Below are positions 5,233-9,121 of a stretch of 9,121 nucleotides of DNA, piece after piece. A program made the position numbers and the translations under genes. The DNA comes from Bacteroidetes bacterium GWA2_30_7 (GTDB lineage Bacteria; Bacteroidota; Bacteroidia; Bacteroidales; GWF2-33-38): positions 19,819 to 28,939 of the forward strand of contig MENC01000246.1 of assembly GCA_001768155.1 (NCBI GenBank). The letters run 5' to 3'. The notes beneath the pieces are model-generated. The model was not told the origin of the DNA. It did not search any database and saw nothing but the letters and a program-made list of their open reading frames with translations. Numbering within the stretch: position 1 is the first letter of the stretch; every line of letters starts with the position of its first letter.

Positions 5233-7167
5233 TTACAACATTTTAAATGTAGATTCGAGCTTTAATCCCACAACTAGTATATCGTCTGTTTGTTTTTTCA
5301 AGCCCTTCCAATCGTAGAAATTTTGCTTAATTATATTGTGCTGTTCAATCATTGGTTGTTCATGATTTTCAAATAACAAGGCTTTTATCCCAACTTCAGT
5401 AAATTTTTTATTTTTTTCACCGCCAAATTGGTCTTGATAACCGTCTGAACACATGTAAACAATGGCTTCATTCTGATAATTAAATTCGTGTAGTTTATAT
5501 TCTTTTTTCACTTCACGGATTTTTTCACCTATCGAACTTAAATCGCCATTAATTATAGAAATTTGTTTATCAAGAACTAAAAAAACCGATTGCATAGATG
5601 ATGCTACCAAAATTTGTTTTTTGTTTTTATCAAAAACAGATATGGTAATATCCATACCGTCTTCATAATTGTTTTTACTACTTCCCTGATTTAGAATTTT
5701 ATTAAGCCCATCGTCAAGATACATTAAAATTTCGTCAGGATTGGTCGTCCCTTTTTCTTTAACAATCTGATTTAATAATGATATACCAATAATACTCATA
5801 AAAGCACCCGGAACACCATGCCCTGTACAATCGGCAACTGCAATTATTAACAATGGGGTATTGCCCGTTGTTGTCGATTGGGTAATCCAATAAAAATCTC
5901 CACTAACAATATCTCTTGGTTTGAAAAACACAAACGAATCTGAAAAAAATTCTTTAAAGATGCTTTCTGAAGGAATAATAGCTTGTTGAATTTTTTTGGC
6001 ATAATTTATACTGTCGGTTATAAGTGTATTTTTTTTCTCTAATTCTTTATTTGTTATTGTAAGTAATTCACTTTGAGATTCAAGTTCTTCTTTTTGTTGT
6101 TGAATTTCTTCTTCAGATTCTTTAAGTTTAGAAATATCTGTATCAATAGCAACAATCCTATTTACTTTACCATTTTCGTCTAAAACAGGGGTCAATGTTG
6201 TTTGAATCCACAATCTTTTATTTTTCTTCCCTTCTATTTGTATTGAATATGTGCCTGCAATTCCATTGTTATAACAATCTTTAATAATTTTTAAGATTTT
6301 TTCATCATTGGTCATATTAAGGATATTATCTCCTTTTGCACGAATTAACTCTTCTAAAGTATAACCTAATAATCTTGTGTATCCTTCATTAACCCATTCT
6401 GGCTTGCCTTTTTCATCAAAAACAACAATTGAATTAATTGTCTCACGGGCAACTATTGATAATTTTTCTAATTCTTTATTTGTTTCTTCAATTACTTCAG
6501 ATTGAGTTTCTATTTCTTCTTTTTGTTGTATAACCTGATTAAGATAAAAAGTCTTTCTTTCGTTTGATTCTACAAGTGATAAATAGGTTTTTTCTCGTAT
6601 ATATTCAAATACATACAATAATAAATTAACAACAGCATAAGATGCAGAAAATCTGATTTTAAAAGCTTTAGAGTATTCTGCAATATGAATAGGTTCAAAA
6701 AACAATAGTGTTACAAAAGTTAGAAATGTAAAAGTTACAAAATAAGTTCCTTTTTTTCTTCCCAAAGAAAAAAATGCGACTATCGGGAATGTATAATTCC
6801 ATAGAATTGCAGTACTGCTTTCGCCTCCGGTAATTATAAAAATATTACATAATAAATACATTACAATTGACATCAAAAGTGATGATATTTTGTAATTTTT
6901 AGAAAAATTTAAAAATAAAATTATACCAAGAACGAAAAAAAAGAATGTTAGTAAAATAGAACCATAAGAATTATTTCCATCAATAAATGCTTTTATGCAA
7001 AAACCAATTACAGCAAGTAAGGCTATATGAGTAAACAGATTTATCAATAAGCATTTTCTAACGCCCTCGTTTTCATATCCTCCGGTATAACCAGAGGTTA
7101 AATAATTGAAAAAGAAATTTTTTCTTTTAGGCTTACCCAGTTCTTTCTCTATTTTGTTGTAATCCAT
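5233..7167 (-). CDS. Membrane-bound PAS-domain SpoIIE-type Ser/Thr protein phosphatase (644 aa)
   Basis: PP2C-like metal-dependent phosphatase, probably acting on a phosphorylated anti-sigma-factor antagonist or similar switch protein. Order with start MDYNKIEKELGK: soluble head (1-36), about six membrane helices (40-190), coiled coil (about 205-237), PAS domain (about 237-348; VFDEKGKPEWVNEGYTRLLG), second coiled coil (350-395), then the SpoIIE domain (about 405-636). Metal-ligand motifs are all present: SGDFYW (D424), ADCTGHGVPGAFMS (D446), EDGMD (503-506), CSDGYQDQFGG (D575) and TDD (627-629), so it should be active. The linker NYAKKIQQAIIPSE is typical of Bacteroidota members. The frame runs on to an ATG at 7209, but that ATG lies in a dispersed repeat; ATG 7167 gives the better N-terminus. 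It follows mlaF after 95 bases in the same direction, so it may be read from the mla transcript. No kinase or STAS partner is adjacent. Confidence 0.9.
   Translation of the reverse strand: MDYNKIEKELGKPKRKNFFFNYLTSGYTGGYENEGVRKCLLINLFTHIALLAVIGFCIKAFIDGNNSYGSILLTFFFFVLGIILFLNFSKNYKISSLLMSIVMYLLCNIFIITGGESSTAILWNYTFPIVAFFSLGRKKGTYFVTFTFLTFVTLLFFEPIHIAEYSKAFKIRFSASYAVVNLLLYVFEYIREKTYLSLVESNERKTFYLNQVIQQKEEIETQSEVIEETNKELEKLSIVARETINSIVVFDEKGKPEWVNEGYTRLLGYTLEELIRAKGDNILNMTNDEKILKIIKDCYNNGIAGTYSIQIEGKKNKRLWIQTTLTPVLDENGKVNRIVAIDTDISKLKESEEEIQQQKEELESQSELLTITNKELEKKNTLITDSINYAKKIQQAIIPSESIFKEFFSDSFVFFKPRDIVSGDFYWITQSTTTGNTPLLIIAVADCTGHGVPGAFMSIIGISLLNQIVKEKGTTNPDEILMYLDDGLNKILNQGSSKNNYEDGMDITISVFDKNKKQILVASSMQSVFLVLDKQISIINGDLSSIGEKIREVKKEYKLHEFNYQNEAIVYMCSDGYQDQFGGEKNKKFTEVGIKALLFENHEQPMIEQHNIIKQNFYDWKGLKKQTDDILVVGLKLESTFKML
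6038..6529. repeat. Duplicated coiled-coil segment inside the phosphatase gene (two 63-bp copies)
   Basis: Bases 6038-6100 and 6467-6529 align without gaps over 63 bases with 52 identities. They encode the two heptad segments, about residues 215-236 and 358-379, which share NKELEK and QSE words and flank the PAS domain. The first 18 bases of the alignment are identical. The likeness is at DNA as well as protein level, which suggests a segment duplication that carried the helical linker along with, or next to, a sensor domain. Confidence 0.8.
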
Positions 7168-7206
7168 TATTCTAAATTCTAATTTCAAAATCCTACACTT
7201 CGAGAG

Positions 7207-7266
7207 CATTTCGATACACTCAATGTACCACCTCAGTGTCCGTAAATCCTAATTCGTAAATCCTAA
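7207..7266. repeat. Dispersed-repeat remnant and 12-bp direct repeats between mlaF and the phosphatase gene
   Basis: CGTAAATCCTAA occurs twice (7241-7252 and 7255-7266, 14-base period); the second copy runs over the mlaF stop codon. Next to it, the minus strand of 7207-7224 reads ATTGAGTGTATCGAAATG, which matches 14 of 17 bases of ATTGAGCATGTCGAAAT at 9012-9028. Such TGAG-TCGAAATG words are, from memory, common intergenic repeats in Bacteroidota. The stretch supplies the misleading upstream ATG at 7209. Confidence 0.6.
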
Positions 7267-8018
7267 ATCCTTGAAGGTTTTACTTTCTTAATTAATTCTG
7301 AAGCAAAAACAAAATCGTTTACTTCTTTATTTTTTGTATTTAAGATTTCATCTTTTGAACCTTCCCACCGTTTTTCCCCATTATAAATAAAAATAATATT
7401 GTCGCCAATTTCTATTACTGAGTTCATATCGTGGGTATTAATTACAGTTGTAATCTGATATTCTTCGGTTATTTCTTTTATTAAATTATCAATCACAATA
7501 GAAGTTACAGGGTCAAGCCCTGAGTTTGGTTCGTCGCAAAATAAATATTTTGGATTTAATGCAATAGCTCGAGCAATCGAAACTCTTTTTTTCATTCCGC
7601 CACTAATTTCAGAGGGATAAAGGTTATTAACATCAACTAAATTTACTCTTTTTAAACAAAAATTTGTTCTTTCAAGTTTCTCATCATAAGATAATTTGGT
7701 AAACATATTTAACGGGAACATTACGTTTTCCTGAACTGTTGATGAATCGAATAATGCTCCTCCCTGAAATACCATTCCTATTTCTTTTCTGATTTCCATC
7801 CGCTCCTTGAAATTCATGCAAGTAAAACTACGGTCGTTGTATAAAATATTTCCTTCATCAATGTTATGCAATCCAACTATAGATTTTAATAAAACAGTTT
7901 TCCCTGAGCCACTTTGACCAATTATTAAATTTGTTTTTCCTTTCTGAAAAACTGCATTAATATTTTTTAAAACCTGCTTATCAGGAAATGATTTTGAAAC
8001 ATTTTCAAGCCTTATCAT
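7263..8018 (-). CDS. mlaF: MlaF-like ABC transporter ATP-binding protein
   Basis: Cytoplasmic ATPase that powers an MCE-type lipid transporter, in Gram-negative bacteria usually retrograde phospholipid traffic that keeps the outer membrane asymmetric. All ABC motifs are intact in 251 residues: Walker A GQSGSGKT (34-41), Q-loop Q85 in VFQGGALFDS, signature SGGM (139-142), Walker B YLFCDEP with catalytic E163, D-loop SGLDP (166-170) and switch H196 in NTHDM. The FQGGALFDSxTVxENVxFPL stretch and the SGGMKKR signature are typical of the MlaF/Ttg2A family rather than of general importers. Its ATG overlaps the stop of the permease gene (ATGA), so the two are translationally coupled. The C-terminus ends in short direct repeats (positions 7241-7266). 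Confidence 0.92.
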   Translation of the reverse strand: MIRLENVSKSFPDKQVLKNINAVFQKGKTNLIIGQSGSGKTVLLKSIVGLHNIDEGNILYNDRSFTCMNFKERMEIRKEIGMVFQGGALFDSSTVQENVMFPLNMFTKLSYDEKLERTNFCLKRVNLVDVNNLYPSEISGGMKKRVSIARAIALNPKYLFCDEPNSGLDPVTSIVIDNLIKEITEEYQITTVINTHDMNSVIEIGDNIIFIYNGEKRWEGSKDEILNTKNKEVNDFVFASELIKKVKPSRI

Positions 8019-8755
8019 GAAAGAATTAATTGAGTTAGTATTAAATTAAATAATAAAATTACAATACTACTGTAAACTACTGCTTTAGTACTTGCTCTTC
8101 CAACTTCTAAAGCTCCTCCCGAAACAAAATAACCCTGATATGCTGAAACAGAAGTTATAATAAAAGCAAATGCTGATGTTTTTATTAAAGCATAAGTAAC
8201 ATAAAATGGATTAAATGAATATTGTACTCCATATACATATTCTTCGGTAGATGTTACACCTGCCATTACTCCGCCAAGCCATCCTCCAAGTATTCCAATA
8301 ATAGAACTGAATATTGTTAAAAATGGAATAATTAAAATAGCTGCAACAATTTTAGGATAAATTATATATGATGCAGAGTTTACACCCATAATTTCGAGTG
8401 CATCAATTTGTTCGGTAACTCTCATTGTTCCAATTTCAGAGGCAATGTTTGAGCCTACTTTTCCGGCTAAAATCAGACAAACTATTGTTGACGAAAATTC
8501 TAATAAAATAGAGTCTCTTGCAGTAAGACCAATAAGATATTTTGGCAATAACGGATTTTCAATATTATATGCAGTTTGAATTGTAATTACCGAACCCATA
8601 AAAACCGAAATAATTGCAACAATTCCTAAAGAATTTACACCAATAATTTCAAATTCCTTAAATAAATTGATAAAAAAAACTTTAGTTTTTTCTGGTTTTG
8701 AAAAAACTTTAGAAAGTAAAGCAGTGTATCGACCGATATGATAAAATAAATTCAT
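8015..8755 (-). CDS. mlaE: MlaE-like ABC transporter permease
   Basis: Inner-membrane subunit of the same lipid transporter, of normal length (246 aa). An amphipathic N-terminal helix (about 1-35) precedes about five membrane segments: 40-60, 85-105, 132-162, about 187-206 and 224-245. The signature of the family is present at about 97-124: AGKVGSNIASEIGTMRVTEQ followed by IDALEIMG. The substrate-holding MCE (MlaD) subunit is not encoded next to this pair in the window; in Bacteroidota it may lie elsewhere. ATG 8755 gives the expected N-terminus MNLFYHIGRYTALL. The promoter should lie in the AT-rich region 8756-8880, but I see no convincing -7 box there. Confidence 0.93.
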   Translation of the reverse strand: MNLFYHIGRYTALLSKVFSKPEKTKVFFINLFKEFEIIGVNSLGIVAIISVFMGSVITIQTAYNIENPLLPKYLIGLTARDSILLEFSSTIVCLILAGKVGSNIASEIGTMRVTEQIDALEIMGVNSASYIIYPKIVAAILIIPFLTIFSSIIGILGGWLGGVMAGVTSTEEYVYGVQYSFNPFYVTYALIKTSAFAFIITSVSAYQGYFVSGGALEVGRASTKAVVYSSIVILLFNLILTQLILS

Positions 8756-8945
8756 AATTTTTGAAAATCAGATAAAAGTACAATTATTTTTTTTACGAAA
8801 TTATGAATTAAAATAAAATTTCAAATTTTATAACTAAAACATGATACGTTGTGAATAGTTTGTTGGTTTTTAGGTTTAGTTTTTAGTTAATTGCTTTAAT
8901 AAATTTGGTAAGTTCAATTTGGTTTCAGAGATTTCTAAAATCCCA
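8756..8945. other. AT-rich intergenic stretch upstream of mlaE, no gene
   Basis: No frame here gives a plausible protein. It should contain the mlaE promoter on the minus strand, but no full TTG/TAnnTTTG pair was found. Short TTTAGG/TTTTTAG words occur at about 8867-8888. Nothing else is recognisable. Confidence 0.5.
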
Positions 8946-8949
8946 ACGA

Positions 8950-9089
8950 CAACCATAGGTTGCGACCGTAGGTCTAATGTGAATAACCCCCAATGCGGTG
9001 CATTGCGATGTATTGAGCATGTCGAAATAAGCCTGTCGAAATGAAATTGGGGGAAATGATGTAAATGTGCAGCAACACTGAAAGTGTTG
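8950..9089. repeat. Multi-hairpin repeat cluster (REP-like)
   Basis: Five inverted repeats lie within 140 bases. CAACC-ATA-GGTTG (8950-8962) is followed one base later by GACC-GTA-GGTC (8964-8974). Then come AATGC-GGT-GCATT (8992-9004) and a wider pair CCCCCAAT (8987-8994) with ATTGGGGG (9046-9053). The last is CAACACT-GAA-AGTGTTG (9073-9089). Between the wide arms are two near copies of a TGTCGAAAT word (9020-9028 and 9034-9042). All small hairpins have three-base loops. I recall similar words as dispersed intergenic repeats in Bacteroidota. A short open frame across it (8925-9113, minus) looks spurious. Confidence 0.65.
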
Positions 9090-9121
9090 AATATCCTTAC
9101 TTAAACTTTTCAACTACTTCG

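Noticed and set aside
5218..5233. ATTTTAAATTTAAAAT palindrome between the two convergent genes as a terminator
   Set aside because: It is a perfect 16-nt palindrome but has no G:C pairs and no loop, so a stable terminator hairpin is unlikely; chance is expected in such AT-rich DNA.
7168..7209. ATG at 7209 as phosphatase start
   Set aside because: The ATG belongs to a dispersed-repeat remnant; the 14 added residues look like translated spacer.
8950..8974. CRISPR-like array from CAACC-ATA-GGTTG and GACC-GTA-GGTC
   Set aside because: Only two short imperfect units without spacers; no cas genes in the window.
8925..9113. 62-residue minus-strand open frame
   Set aside because: It lies almost wholly over the hairpin repeat cluster, lacks protein-like pattern, and such frames arise from repeats.

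Overview
The window is AT-rich and reads as a chromosome segment of a Bacteroidota (Bacteroidetes) bacterium. The reasons are a DUF6913-type protein, a SpoIIE phosphatase with the linker typical of that phylum, Bacteroidota-style TAnnTTTG promoter-like boxes, scarce Shine-Dalgarno sequences, and intergenic repeats of the TGAGC-TGTCGAAATG and GTCTTTGTGGCA kinds that I recall from this group. No species assignment is possible from the sequence alone.

Left part (1-2106): the first 230 residues of a cysteine synthase (cysK) run leftward off the window edge, behind a promoter-like region that contains a 15-nt palindrome. A small leftward gene for a 90-residue alpha/beta protein follows. Next is a 176-bp MITE-like nested inverted repeat (1360-1535), and 25 bases after it a rightward DUF6913-like gene begins at a GTG codon.

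Middle (2216-5191): a compact rightward three-gene operon is the most notable content. It encodes a restriction-endonuclease-like effector with a C-terminal partner domain, a 91-residue winged-helix-like middle component, and a DUF2326-type ABC ATPase with a long coiled coil. This matches the ABC-three-component (ABC-3C) architecture that was predicted computationally to be a biological-conflict (probably antiphage) system. Expected teamwork (inference): the SMC/Rad50-like ATPase senses or remodels a nucleoprotein target, the middle component couples the subunits, and the nuclease cuts DNA once licensed. A perfect TATATTTG box just upstream of the first gene suggests an almost leaderless mRNA. 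A strong Shine-Dalgarno inside the end of gene 1 serves gene 2.

Right part (5233-8755): a leftward cluster encodes an MlaE-type permease and MlaF-type ATPase (ATGA overlap) for phospholipid/outer-membrane lipid transport, then a membrane-anchored PAS-SpoIIE serine/threonine phosphatase. No MCE/MlaD gene is present in the window. It converges on the ABC-3C operon with only 41 bases between stop codons.

Right end (8756-9121): no credible gene. It holds the AT-rich upstream region of mlaE and a repeat cluster of several three-base-loop hairpins (about 8950-9089). One sequence word of this cluster recurs, inverted, in the spacer between mlaF and the phosphatase gene.
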